Assembly (NCBI GenBank): GCA_019321725.1 | Contig: CM033110.1 | Span: 3,279,278-3,343,277 of the forward strand | Length of the DNA: 64,000 nt | Direction: 5' to 3' | Source of the DNA: Paulownia fortunei | Taxonomy: Eukaryota > Streptophyta > Magnoliopsida > Lamiales > Paulowniaceae | Shown here: positions 39,885 through 52,265 of the stretch, piece by piece | How the letters are laid out: each line of letters opens with the position of its first letter | Numbering within the stretch: the first letter of the stretch is position 1 | Made by a program: the position numbers and the translations under genes | Notes under the pieces: generated by a model | The model's input: the letters and a program-made list of their open reading frames with translations, nothing else | What the model was told of the DNA's origin: nothing | Databases searched by the model: none

Positions 39885-40290
39885 ATTTGTATTTTGTTTG
39901 GGTTCAAAAATAATTGCATGGACATCTAAGAAACAGAAGACAGTATCACTCTCGTCAACAAAAATAGAATATATCGCAGCTACTGGTGCTACTTGTAAAG
40001 CAGTTTAGCTCAGAAGAATTTTGACTGGTGTTCAGCAAAACAAAACACCCCCACAATAATTTTCTGTGATAATATGTCAACTATTGCAATGACAAAAAAT
40101 CCAATTTTTCATGCAAGATCGAAGCATATTGAACTTCGTCATCATTTCATCAAGAATCTTGTAAAGGAACAAGAAATTCAACTGGAGTTTGTGAACACAT
40201 AGGAGCAGTTGTCAGATGGTTTCACCAAAGCAATCAGTCTTGAAACGATGGAGCAGTTTCGGAATGGTGTTCAAATTACAAATTAAGAGA
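39885..40290 (+). pseudogene. Copia RNase H tail after RT deletion
   Basis: Frames give GSKIIAWTSKKQKTVSLSST-like sequence, an IFCDNMSTIAMTKNP block and HARSKHIELRHHFIKNLV, then DGFTKAI before the polypurine run (attaagagaaaa) and 3' LTR. The junction with integrase is abrupt, with no RT blocks between them. Confidence 0.75.
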
Positions 40291-40293
40291 AAA

Positions 40294-40770
40294 TGTTAAA
40301 ATAATAATTTATAATTAGTGGTTGAAACACTAAAGCACAACTAATGGAGCATAATCAAGGAGGTGTAGCCGACCATGGAAATTGGTGCATTATGGTGCAA
40401 TTATGTACCACTAAAAAAGATTATGGTGCACTAATAATCAATCAATGCGCCTACTAAGTCTCTCACTTTCTTAGTGATAAACTTTGTTAATTATTTTAAT
40501 CTACATACTATGGATGATTGAGGCCTATAGATAGGCAATGTTGTTGGATATTTCATGCAAGCAATCCGAGAGAAAAATCAAAGAAAAAAACAAAAGTATC
40601 TTAAGTAAGTTTAAAAACTCAAGTAAAAAAAAAAATGCAGAGAGACGAGTGAGGCCAAATTAAATTTTAAAGTTGTAGTACATAAACTTTAAAAAAATAT
40701 TATAATTCAAAAATACATTTTAGCCTCCAATTTAGTCAATTTATCTTTCGGTTATATTTAACACCCAACA
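40294..40770 (+). repeat. 3' LTR of the inserted copia element
   Basis: 477 bp, TGTTAAAA...CCCAACA, aligned with 36961-37409. Confidence 0.88.
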
Positions 40771-40776
40771 CATAAG

Positions 40777-41510
40777 ACCATACAATCATCATTAAAAAGA
40801 AGTTGTGTGATGTAATGAATATTTGATTCCTCATAATTAGCTTTTCCACCCGTGAACAACCTCTCAAAAAAGCTAGAAGCTGAATCCCTTATATGATTTG
40901 GGCTTATAATAATTTCCCCCACCTCTTCAGTATAGTGAATCCGCTTCAATATAGTGAATCTGATATCGTTGTCTTCTCTTTTTTAACGAATGACTGAAAA
41001 TGCTTGCTATTTTTCTCACCATCTTTCAGCCATCTATATACGGATTTTTGCCTCCAAAACGACTCCTCATTAGAAAGTGCTTGAGCTAGTTTTGTTTTAC
41101 GATTTTTCACCTCAACAAGACTATCATCAGACAGATGAGAATCAAATAAACTTTCAGCCTGTTCCAATCCCAATATCGCAGCTTCCACATTATATAAAAT
41201 GTTCCCAAATATTGTTTTATTCCACCACTTGAGATACTTTTTAACCTCAAATAATGTTTGTTGCATACCATATATACTTTGTGCAGACGATGAAAGCTGC
41301 CAGATTTCTTTAACAGAAACAACAAAGTTGTTATGTGATGTCCATGAATTAATATATGTTGTAAGCAACTACGGAGCCATTTGGAATTTTTGGACATCTT
41401 GATTAGGACTTTTTGGGTTAAATGAACTTTCTTGGTTTTTTTCTTCAATTTGGTCTGGGTGGAAGAGCCCAAACTGTTATTAAGCCCATCATACTTGCCA
41501 TGGGCCAAAT
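40777..41510 (-). mobile_element. LINE, upstream half (endonuclease-RT linker)
   Basis: The - strand reads LKWWNKTIFGNILYNVEAAI, ALSNEESFWRQKSVYRWLKD, GEKNSKHFQSFVKK and IRDSASSFFERLFTGG. These are the hallmark linker motifs of plant L1 ORF2 (WNK..FGNI; EE.FWRQKSR..WL..GE.NTKFFH; FF..LFT). The endonuclease domain further upstream is not recognisable, so the element is 5'-truncated or decayed. It continues at 36958 downward. Confidence 0.83.
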
Positions 41511-42870
41511 CTATATTTCTAAATTCTGTATGGTTTCAAATCGTTTTGGGGCCCAACCAAAAGAGAAAAAAAAAGAAAATGAAAAATGAAAAGTACAATC
41601 AACTACAAAAGAAAGTTCAAAAACTCATCACTACTGGTTTAATTTTTTATTTTTATTTTTGCTAAATTGTTTTCCTAGGTAAAATGCTACACAAAGTCCT
41701 CTCAAAGATTGTTTGAGGATATCAATTGAGTTCGAACATTTGGAGTTTAACTTTTGATTTGTTATATGTAGTTGAATAGTGTTGCGGATCTTTTGGGTCG
41801 AGTTAGGGCAACAAATACTTCGATTAATCAATCTTATGATTATTTTCCGCACTTCTTGAAAGAAGTTTTGCATAATGATTTGGTTAATGTGCTGCTATAA
41901 TAGTTAAAATTCCCTACGTAAAACTATTTTGCTTGGGTAATTATACAATTTATAATATATTGACATGTTGCACAGTAACTTATTCAGTATAAAGTAATTT
42001 TTTTTGTTTATATCAATTTCTATGTTGTGCTTTAATAAGCGTGCAAGCCTAAAAATTTAAGGTTTCAAGAAAAGGAAAATTTTATGCTATGGATAATATT
42101 TACATAGATTCATAAATTATTTTAAATGTATATAATAATATCATAAAATAAAAAATAGTAAAATTTAATAATTCACAAAACAACTGAAATAGTATTCAAA
42201 ATGATTGACATCTTATCATGAACCTCAAATGGAAAGCATATAATATGAGGTTTCAAAAGAATAAAACTAGGGAGGAGAAAAAAATATTGTTGGAATATAT
42301 GTGTGTGGCTTCTAATAATTGCCAATGATATTTCAAGATAATGCTCCCACTTTATTTTTTTCTAGTTATCATAGTCAAATGCAAACAATCCACATTTCGG
42401 CTACAAATTGTTCCAACCTGAAGAGGTCCAATCAAATATTAAAACAAATATGAGGATGGGGCCACACTTTTCAATATCTTTAAATCAATTTTATTTTAAA
42501 TGTACAATAATTGTTAGGCCAATCACTTAGCTATCATCACCACTGCTATGATCAAGAGGAATCATTAAATACCCACAAAGGTTGGTGGAATAGATTCCGC
42601 CGTCATATCTTAAGTTTGAATTTTTTTATAATATTTTATTAATCGAGTATGTGGTATAAAAATTATTTAATGTAATTTATTTAATTGGTGTGATTTGTAA
42701 CTATTACATCACTTTGAAAATTTATTCAATATATGTCCAAAAAATAGTAATTATGGATTATAAAAAAAAAAAAGAATGACATAAAATAGAGATTTTTAGG
42801 ACTAATGTTGGTCATTCTTATGTAGGTTAGGTATAATTAGCCACTTAAGAATAAAGAGTGGCGCCATCCA
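41511..42870. other. Spacer, no feature recognised
   Basis: AT-rich DNA with A-tracts. No homology recognised. Confidence 0.5.
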
Positions 42871-42873
42871 TGT

Positions 42874-43061
42874 TCATTTAATTTAAAGATAATGAATAAA
42901 TCAAGTGTTTTAAAATTTTCACACCATATATTTAAAGTTCGCTGTCAAATCTCAACATACAAAATAATCATTTAATTTAAAGATAATGAATAAATCAAGT
43001 GTTTTAAAATTTTCTCACCATATATTTAAAGTGCGCCATCAAATCTCAACATACAAAATAA
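42874..43061. repeat. 94-bp tandem duplication
   Basis: Two head-to-tail copies starting tcatttaatttaaagata at 42874 and 42968, differing at about five positions. A recent local duplication. Confidence 0.9.
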
Positions 43062-43551
43062 AAAAAGTAGGGTACACAATTTTTGGATAGCAAAGTAGAA
43101 CCCAAAATTTCGTCGGATATAATATTATTGCGAGAAAAAGAAAACCCTTTTGATACTGTGCAGTGTACAATGTGTGTTTAAAATTTTAGAATATGCTACA
43201 AAAATTATCCTTGACTTTTAGTTTAATTATAAATATACACAATTATCTTTCGAAATTATAAATATTTTTTAAAATTTATTTTTTTAATAAGTACAATTTG
43301 TAAAATAAAAACACATATCAATGACTTTGTAATTTACAAACTTTATAAATTTTATAATTCACCTAGAATTTATAATAAACTTGTGGTTAGAGGGGCTCCA
43401 ATCAAAGTACAACATATAGCAACAAAATAAGAGCATTGGTTGCATTCTCTACCTATGGATGCCAACCTAAATTAAGGCAGTGGGGTCTTGTACTAATTAT
43501 TTTACCATCCCTCTCCTAACACAATTGACCTGAGGAGAAGAAAAAGAAATC

Positions 43552-43764
43552 TTGAAAGGCCAACAGAGAGAACCAAATCCACTTTTCTCGATCACTTTCT
43601 ATCCACAAATGACAATGGCAACATGCTCCACAACTGATTTCAATGCTGCATATGCCATAGGTTGCATTTGCAGCAACCACTTTCATTTTCAGGCTCAGTG
43701 CCCTGGGGCAAGGGGAGGAACAATGAAAACCATCTCATCAAAGAATGGAAGGTTCTCGTACTAG
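43552..43764 (+). other. Small open frame with plastid-targeting-like start, uncertain
   Basis: A 70-codon frame with an internal MTMATCSTTDFNAAY that looks like the start of a plastid transit peptide. It is preceded by a CT-rich, leader-like stretch and ends in TAG followed by GTTACC. I recognise no protein, and no second exon was found. It could be a fragment of a gene or chance. Confidence 0.15.
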
Positions 43765-44435
43765 GTTACCGTTCTTCAGAAAACATAGAAGACTGCTCAG
43801 AACACCTGTTTTTCAGTGATTTCTGATGGATACCTAGAGAATAATTCCAAGAACCCATGCAATTTTAGCTCATGCAAATTTTGCATCTTGCTTTGTGCAA
43901 GCGATATTAATACAAAGAATGGTAGGATAGTCTTTCAACAGATTGAAAACTCAGCTAGTGCACCAAACATGATTCCCATTCCAAAGTAGAACAGTAGCAA
44001 AATAGCAATTATACCATTATACACAGGCAAGGATTAATAACACCTTTGTTCCATCAGTTGACATGTTTAGGGACAAACAGAGCTTATTTACACCAGAGAG
44101 TCGAAAGTACAAATATATTTTACATACAACGGCTGTATTTACACTAAACAAATCAGCAACATATGTCAAAAGTTTCCCACAGCCATGCTTATAACCTCAA
44201 AAACATACCATGATGCATTCTTGAGCTATGTATCTTCTAATCCAGTCGTCACAGTCAAAGTGATTAATCTTATTTTTGCTCTAACCTGCAACTCAATGCA
44301 AGTTCAGCCCTAAGGCCATCTCCTCAGATTTCATGCAATATCTTCAGTTTTGGGAATTCTAAGCTATAGAAGTTGATGATTCCATTCAAGAATGGAATGT
44401 AGTAGTAATTAGCATAGCCGAGCAATATGGTAACT

Positions 44436-45783
44436 TCAAAAATTCTGGAGAGAGGAAAGCCACTGTTCCATGTACTTTGTGCCATCTGCCAAACAAAAAT
44501 TGCAGCACTCAGTTTCTAGTAACATCACTCCCCTTAAAAGGATGGAGGGGGTAGATCAATGAGAATATGTAAGAATGCCAATTAGATTCTGGACATGCGG
44601 TAGTTTAAGAGCCAATGAAGAGGCAAATTGAAGGTCCTAGAGAGTGGATAATTTGACACTGGTTAAACAAAAAAAAAATCAAAGAACAGAGCAAAATAAA
44701 TTTGAGTCCATGGTCTCTCCATGAATGTGTCTTGAAATTGGAACACATATAAACTTTGATAAAGCGCCCCATCACCAACACAGAGGGAAGATAAAACGTC
44801 AACTGTATAAACCAGTCATCATCATTGTCCTGATTCTCAATGATAGCATACAATACAAATTAGAACATCGCAAAATTTTTATCCAACTGCATACAAACAA
44901 AAACCAGCTTGTGACATATAACTTCTTTAACGAACAGAACGCCGAGTTTAAGGTAATCCTAAGGGAAAACACGTAGGAACATAAATCGATATCAGATTCT
45001 GCAACGCCTACAAGCACAACAGAGTACTTGATGAATCCAAATGCGTAGGACACAAACATAACAGACCAAATACGATCAAATCAATAGGGAATTTATAACT
45101 TCAGCACAGTAAGAATAATCATTTTTATCCTCAATACAAAAACTTTTAACCAGATAACACTGTCACAGTTAGAATATTAAGGTATGTCCCAGGTGAAATC
45201 TAAACAACTAAGACAATTGAAGGCATAATAGAAGAATATAAGGATATCCAACTTTTTCACATACAGCAGAGCTCTTACCAGCAGAATAATCAATTGGAAG
45301 GTTCTTAACAGCATTGAAGAATGGAACACAAGGCTCCTCCTCTTTTTCCTTTACTTCTTTACAGTCATGCCTATAGCAAGGGACTAACACAGCAAAACTG
45401 CCATCTGCCTCATCATCACTCTGGAAACCGGGGGCATGTGGCTCCAGCCACCCGATAGACCAGTCTGAGTCATCGGATTCCGACCCTGATAAACAAACCC
45501 CATCTGATGGGACCAAAACCACATCATACTCTTTGTCAATCCTCCTGCTCCTCTCTTCCCTACTTTTCCATTTCCTCTTCACTTTTCTATTCGAGCTCGA
45601 AGAGGGCACTCTTCTATCAACCTCCTTCACTGAATAAAACTTCAAACTTTCGGCCTCTCCTCTCAATCCTACACCCCAATCACCCAAAGAATTTATTGAA
45701 TTTATTAGTGACCCGTTCGAGACTTGCTCTTTTTCTTTCCCTCCCAACCACAACCATGGAAATCTAGTGAAAGAAAGAGCCAT
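44436..45783 (-). CDS. Uncharacterised plant-specific acidic protein, 184 aa
   Basis: Two exons: 45783-45279 (GTAAGA donor) and 44485-44436 (AG acceptor), 555 nt. The split Asp codon joins ...LPIDYSA to DGTKYMEQWLSSLQNF-stop, which restores the C-terminus expected for this family and argues against read-through into the intron. The N-terminus MALSFTRFPWLWLGGKEKE is Trp-rich. A basic region follows (KVKRKWKSREERSRRIDKE), then an acidic core: DVVLVPSDG, SGSESDDSDWSIGWLEPHAP, GFQSDDEADGSFAVLVPCY. I recognise these blocks from unnamed eudicot proteins, but no function is known to me. The leader upstream to about 46600 is CT-rich and may hold a further non-coding exon. No defect seen. Confidence 0.82.
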
Positions 45784-46605
45784 GTTTTCTCTTCTTCTTT
45801 TTCAGAGAACACAAGGTTAACTATAATACATATACATATATTAGAAGCAGAAAGAATTGACGTTCAAGAAAATTGACGACAAAACAAAGTTCTAAGTAAA
45901 ATATCCAACAAATCCAATCTAAGCACCAAAAGAAATACCATCAAACAGCAACCAACTACCAACTCAAGAAAAAAGTCAAAAGCTTTAGATGTGAATATGC
46001 TAAAGTGACATCAAATTATTCAACAATAGTCCCTTCAAATACTTCTTGTACAAAATTTTGAAGAGTCTCAAAGAATATCTAACAGCAATTTAATTCAATT
46101 AAGTTCAAGAACATGTCATCTTGACAGACAAAGATATAAGACCAGTCTCAGATGAGCAAATATATCAATAACCACCTCCAATTAATCACAAAAGACAAAT
46201 TCAGCAGTTCAAAGAGCCGTAGACAAAATCATTTTTTTTTTTTTGAAACAAAATTCAGATAATGATTGAAGAAGATAACAAGGAAAAGACCCTTCTGTCC
46301 CCTCTCATCATCCACCGATCAAGACTGCAACTTTAGGAAGTTTTCTGGTAAAATCAAAACGATGACACCACCGGAAAAACTTAAAATGTATCCGGAATTA
46401 AAGAAACAAACGGAATATCACCGAAAAAATCGAAACTTCTCAAGGGAAAATGAGAGCCCAAAGGATCAGAAGAACAAAAAACCAAGAGTTGAAATCCCAA
46501 AGGGGCAGAAGATTTTAGCTATCTCTCAAAGAAATCCATGTTCTTTTAAAGAGTTACAGAGAACCCTTGTCTGACTCTCTCTCTCTCTCTAATATTATCT
46601 CACAC
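45784..46605 (-). promoter_or_regulatory. Probable 5' UTR and promoter of the acidic-protein gene
   Basis: On the - strand a (GA)n run (complement of 46575-46590, ctctctctctct) followed by a long T-rich leader suggests that transcription begins near 46600 and that the leader contains an intron. Splice sites were not fixed. Confidence 0.35.
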
Positions 46606-48973
46606 GCATGAACAATCATCAGTTTCTTAGAGATATCAACTGAGTCTGCTGGGGTGTGGCTAATATATATAATAATGTAATTATTTGTCTTACTTATTTA
46701 GATTAAATTGTACTTTGGCCACCTAACCTTTCTTATTTAGAAATCAGGACTCTTTGTTTGGATAATTAGTATACTGGCCAACAACCTTTTCTTTCTTTAC
46801 ACATGACTCCTCTCGGTAGGATCTTTTTGTATTGATTTGACATGTGATAAAAGAATGGGAAAAATATCAAAATGTCATTTATTTTCTCGTGGAAAATGAA
46901 CTCTAACGAAATTTTAAATCCAGAATGGAAAACAACATTTAATTACACATTTGATTCTCGTAACTTTTATATTTATGCTCGTTTTGATAAAGTTGTTTTT
47001 TAAAATTTTAAAGTAAATTTAATTCATGTGGAGCAGTCGCCCCTCACAATTTTCACGTAAGTAACTGATTTACTATAGAGAAAAAAATGTGTCGAGCATT
47101 CTCATTGCCTTGTTTCTTTGGCATTGAGTGGGAGGTCCGTACTATCTAATTAAGTATTAGTTAAGTGGATATTTGAATAAATAAATATGTATATAATGAT
47201 GTCATTAATTCACTATTAATAATATCCTTAAAATTAATTTTTTTTTGGGTATAATTAACCACCACAAATAGGAATTTCTTTCACTTGTGTATAATGAGTC
47301 ACTTTGTCGCTCCTTTGATATGAAGCAAGGCCATGAGTATGAAAAGTTTGGAAAAAGTAACTTAGATGTTATTTATTTGGATACTATTTAAATATAATTA
47401 TGAGGCGTTAGATTACACATAATGATATTATTATTTTATTTTATAATATTATTATAAACCACTCACAAATCATCATGATTTTTTTCTAAAATCACTTCTA
47501 AAAACAATCATATCAAAATAAGGCTATTTAATATTTTGCCGGAGATTTGATTTACTTGATCTATAGGATAGCTAAGGTATGTAGTTGCATGATACTATTC
47601 TTTAAATCCCTAAACACACTCTTACTGGCATACTTTAAGTGTGTTTAGCTATTTATTGTTTGTCCATTATTTATTTATGTATTTATTGTATATATAATGT
47701 AGTTCTTTTGTTTTTATTTTTGTTTTATTTACACACATCATAGAGTTCTATAATTCTTCGAAATTGTCTGTATTGATTTCTATTTTTCAGAAATAGAGAA
47801 CAAAGGTTTTTATAGAGATATAGGCTTTTAAGCTATGTAACGTGCAAATTAATGAAGAAAATTAGATTCCAATCCTAACATACAGCTGCTCGTGCTATAA
47901 TTCTAACCGTCTATTTTGATAAAATAAGATAACATGTCGACAAATATCTTACACCTATAATTTAATTAATTGTGAGTTTGAATCATGTGAAAATGAATTG
48001 GTAACAACCAATATTCTCCTTTTAAAAAAAATAATTTTTTATTTCTATTCAAGAATTTAGCATGGTCTACAATGGTTGGTTCGTGTATGCAATAGGATAG
48101 GGATTAGGGCAATGAAAAGGTAACAGATAGACATACACATCTATTAAAGGAAAATATATATTTTCGATTCATCTTGTGTTTTTTGATGACAAAAGGGATG
48201 CATGTTGGAAGTGGAAATGAATGAGACAACTAAGAAAAAAAAGAGAAATCCAGTAAAAGAATAAATTCCATTTTCATGTATGATTTCATTTTAGTCCTTT
48301 TTTCCGACAAGAGATTTGGTTTCATTTTTCGTTGTCACATTAATATTTTTCATTGATAAATGTTGATATAAGCCCCTAACAATCTAAATTAGGCACACTT
48401 ATCACTACACATATTAAACGTGAGATCAAAATTTTGGTTTCTGGATTTCCCCTCATCACAAATCTTGATCAAGACTAGTGAGGCCTACCTTAGTTATAAA
48501 ATAGAGGTTTTGAGATTTTCGGTTCGAATTTGATAATAAGTGTGATATTTATGTATTTGTGTAATAGTTGATTCCATGTAGTTGATATAATAAATACTTG
48601 ACAATTTTAAAAATTACTCCGCGCATTGTTTAACATGTCATTTAGCAATTTAGCACGTTTAAAAATTAAATAAAAAAGAAAAATTCTGATATGAGATGGA
48701 CACGGTATTAATATGGAAAGGACACAATACTGATATAACTGACGACGTATCTAATACGTATCGGATATAATTTTTTTTTTTAGAGGAAATAAAATTTAAC
48801 AAAGATTAAAAAAATTCTAAAATTAATTGAAAAAATAATAGTACCTCATTTAAACTCATTTTTTCTCCTTTTTGAACTTTTTTAAGGTTATATTCTTTTT
48901 TACCCCCGCAAATCACATAACATACATCCAACAGTAGAACCCATATCTTTTTCACTGTACTTGCACTTATATT

Positions 48974-49008
<35 letters not shown>

Positions 49009-50193
49009 GTAATTTATAGTGGATAGCTGTATTCAAATTGTGTGCTATACTAAGATTTTTAAAAATTATGGTGTCGTTGTTTGTATTATATCGTGTTTAT
49101 ATCCGTGCATTATAGAGTGTTCATCACATAAAGTACCCACCATATCTATCATTACAATTTGTGAATTATGCTACTAAGAACCAAAAAAATAAAAAAAATA
49201 AAAAAAATAAAAAAATATTTTTCATATCCTTAAAATTTACAAAACACAACTTATTGTTTTTTATAAGATGCTCCTTTAGTTATCTCCAATACATTGGTAT
49301 TTTTTTTATTTAATTTCTGGACATGCATAAAGCATCTCCTACACATGTTCAAGTCATATTTATATTTGGCACATGTCCTGATTTTTAAAGTGTCGGTGCA
49401 TTATAATTCAATATAAATAAAAAAATAGAATATTAAATTTACTATGTCCTATTTTGGGGCAACTCTTTTGGTATTGTTATTGCAACTAAAATATAGTGTG
49501 GGCCTTTGGATTGAATTAACAAATTTGCTGACGTGGGCAGATATTAACCAATCATTGCATGTGTTTGTTGAGATCAAGTTTATCAAGGCGTGTGGCCAAC
49601 GTCAGCCTCTAATTTTATTTTTTTTCTATTTTTTCTTAATTATTTCTAATTACACTAGATCAAGATTAAAATCTATCTGACTATAAGAAAACTTAATTCT
49701 CTTCTTAGACATTGTTTTTCTAATTGGGATGTGCAAAAATATTGTGAAATTATTCCAATTTTTCAGTCGATTACATTTTAATACATTTTCAATAAATATA
49801 TTAAATATCATATTCGCATAAATGTGTACCAAAAAATATATGATACAGTAACTTATGTTTGTTATAATTATCATTGTCAATATTTATATACACTTTATTT
49901 CCTTCAATTAATTAATTAAGGTAAATAAAACAAATAATAGGTAATTATTATATGTGTAATTACCTGATATTTATTTGGTGCTTTTGTAATAAGTAGTATT
50001 CACTACCTAACTCCCGCTAATGTTACTTATATTTACATACATATATTTATTTACAAAAATTACTCTACATGTAATTAATAAAAATAATTAATTGATGCAA
50101 TGTGTTATATGAGGTTGGGAGGTGAACAACTCATTATGAAATTGATTCTTTTAAATAGTTGTTGGATAAAAAGTTTCTATATGCAACATGAAC
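46606..50193. other. Gene-free AT-rich spacer
   Basis: No coding sequence recognised. Contains a (GT)n(AT)n microsatellite (48974-49008) and a short (AAATAA)n-like A-rich run near 49185-49215. Confidence 0.55.
48974..49008. repeat. (GT)n(AT)n compound microsatellite
   Basis: About nine GT followed by about eight AT dinucleotides. Confidence 0.9.
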
Positions 50194-50201
50194 AAACTAT
50201 T

Positions 50202-50369
50202 TAGAGATGATAATGGAGCGAGTTTGCCAAAATCCGATTTGGAGCAGAGCGAATTTCAAAATTAAATATAAAAATTTGTCCTAAACCCATTTATACCTTT
50301 ACAAAATCGCCTCAAGCGGGACGAGTTAGGAGCGAGTGTAGATCCAACTCGAACGCATTATCATCCGTA
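50202..50369. mobile_element. hAT-like MITE with exact 8-bp TSD (family copy B, 168 bp)
   Basis: The 8-bp direct repeat AAACTATT lies at 50194-50201 and 50370-50377. Ends are inverted: TAGAGATGATAATGGAGCGAG on the left, and TACGGATGATAATGCG as the reverse complement of the right. An 8-bp target duplication with short TIRs points to the hAT superfamily. Non-coding. Confidence 0.82.
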
Positions 50370-51152
50370 AAACTATTAGGGGATCCTTGGGAGTATCCCA
50401 AGAAAACACTTTTGATGAATATCCCAAATAAATTCTTCTGATACTTAAGTTAGCCATTTGTTCTAAAGAGAAAATAATAATTGAATAAGCTAAATTAGGT
50501 AAATAAATTGCTTACTTTATAAATGAGAACAATTTTTTTTTATACTTATTTAAATGAGACATGGGAGCATGGAGTCTTCAATATGATTTGGATCTATTAT
50601 ATTTGTGTGTCTTGTTAGGCTAATATTAATGTATTGAATGCGTGGATCTCATTTGGTATGAATGTCCCTTTAAGCTAAAATCGGATGATACTTCACCTAA
50701 TTTAGAATATGTTCATCATTAATATATATTGAATTATAGTTTATTATATCTACAATTATATATAACTTGTAGGACAATCAAATATAATATTGATTAATTA
50801 TAGTTAATATGAACTTATTGCTTCCAACATTTTTATTGGTAGTTAGTTACATTTGTATCCTCTGGGGTCAAGGGTCAACACTTGTCACATCTATTTCTTG
50901 TGCTACAAGAGATGACCCCTTCTTGTTGAAAAAATTATGACATCAATCAATGGTATATAAAAAAGTAATACAAAATTTAATTAGAAGATAAAAACGTGTG
51001 GAAAAAAGGAGCTATCGTAAATTATTTTCCATGGTTATTGACTTCCAGTGGTCAGTTTGAAATTTGAAATTTGAAAATTGTGACATGACTTGCAAAGAAA
51101 GTTGCAAGGAAGAATCACATGCCTTTTTTAAATGTTTACCTAGTTCTTAGAA

Positions 51153-51176
51153 ATATATATATATATATATATATAT
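51153..51176. repeat. (AT)n microsatellite
   Basis: About 12 AT dinucleotides. A similar run lies at 51716-51734. Confidence 0.85.
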
Positions 51177-51239
51177 TAATGTGGTACGAAGCGGACAAAT
51201 ATTTATTTGAAAAATATTATCTGCTTTAATAGAATTTTC

Positions 51240-51480
51240 ATAATTTTATCTTAAAAAGGTTTTTCTAAGGGGAGAGGATCTGATCCCTCACTTATAAGCC
51301 ACATGCCACTTGCGTACTTATTCGATATGGGATGAATCTCTTCTCAACATAAGTTTCTAATAAATGGATGGAATGTGTGTGCGGGGAGTTAGTGCGGGTT
51401 TTTCTTGACGCCAAAAATGATGCGATATCACTTCTGATCTATTACTCCAAGTTGGACCATAATCGGGATATGAGTACAAC
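51240..51480. other. Possible LTR fragment
   Basis: 'ataagccacatgccacttgc ... ttcgatatgggatgaatctc' resembles the middle of some plant LTRs (cgatgtgggat...). No ends were found. Confidence 0.2.
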
Positions 51481-52071
51481 AAGTCGTTAGGAGTATTGAG
51501 TTGTCCAGATAAAAATTCTTCAATATTCAAATCAAAATAGATAGAGCATCCAAAAACAAAAAATTTGAAACTATTTTCTAATAAATAAATTGCATATTTT
51601 GCCAAATGAATGAAATAATATTTATGATGACTCCTGATTGACTCAAGTCAATCAATCCCGTAGAATAGGTTACTTTAGATCGAGTCTTTCATAATTATGC
51701 TTAGATTATGCTCCATTATATATATATATATATATTAAAAATCGAATACAATAGTAATTTCCCTCGTATGATGGAGTCGCTCTTGAAGTCGTAAAGGTTT
51801 GAATTGTATTAAATCGAACATTTGCTAATAATTATAAATTTAGAAGATACCCTGCCATACAATTTTTTAATATAAATATGTTTTTTAAAACGTGAAATAC
51901 CAACTTAGGATCGAGAATTTTTTTTTTTAACAAACAACAGCTAATAAATTGTTTGAGCAAAGTAGAACGATTCTAATTACATATATAATCAAATATTTGT
52001 CTAGTATATTTTTTTTAAAAAAATAGGACAATTGTCAAAATAATTGTTTCCACATAATTTTATGCTCCTAG

Positions 52072-52165
52072 TAAAGATGATAATGGGTGAATTTGAGCAT
52101 AAATTCGATACTCATTCCGTCAAAATTTTTAAGGATTCGAATTCATTTGGTTGGACCCATAATTC
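52072..52165. mobile_element. hAT-like MITE cut by the assembly gap (family copy C)
   Basis: Begins TAAAGATGATAATGGGTGAA, like the ends of copies B and D, and continues with the same phrases as copy D (atcaaaatttttaaggattc, ttggacccat). The right end would fall in or beyond the N run. Confidence 0.55.
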
Positions 52166-52265
52166 NNNNNNNNNNNNNNNNNNNNNNNNNNNNNNNNNNN
52201 NNNNNNNNNNNNNNNNNNNNNNNNNNNNNNNNNNNNNNNNNNNNNNNNNNNNNNNNNNNNNNNNN
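52166..52265. other. Assembly gap (100 N)
   Basis: Exactly 100 Ns, the usual placeholder for a scaffold gap of unknown length. Confidence 0.98.

Larger units (their letters stand above)
36961..40770 (+). mobile_element. Ty1-copia element inserted in the LINE, RT region deleted
   Basis: LTRs 36961-37409 and 40294-40770 flank 2.9 kb on the + strand. A PBS (gaggtattagagccac, compare TGGTATCAGAGCC) follows the 5' LTR. The interior holds UBN2-type gag (37440-38250), protease/pre-integrase and integrase pieces (NIWHLRYGHLSYKGLHLL at 38907-38960; YFWAEAVNTVVYILNRL near 39470), then jumps near 39880 to the RNase H tail (GSKIIAWTSKKQKT; NKNRIYR...; HARSKHIELRHHFIKN). The reverse transcriptase is missing. 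Many stops; non-functional. ATAAG flanks the insertion on both sides (36954-36958, 40772-40776), a probable target duplication. Confidence 0.87.

Noticed and set aside
45507..45767. 86-codon + frame opposite the acidic-protein exon
   Set aside because: Shadow of the real - strand exon.
46266..46574. 102-codon + frame
   Set aside because: It lies opposite the probable T-rich 5' leader of the acidic-protein gene and resembles no protein.
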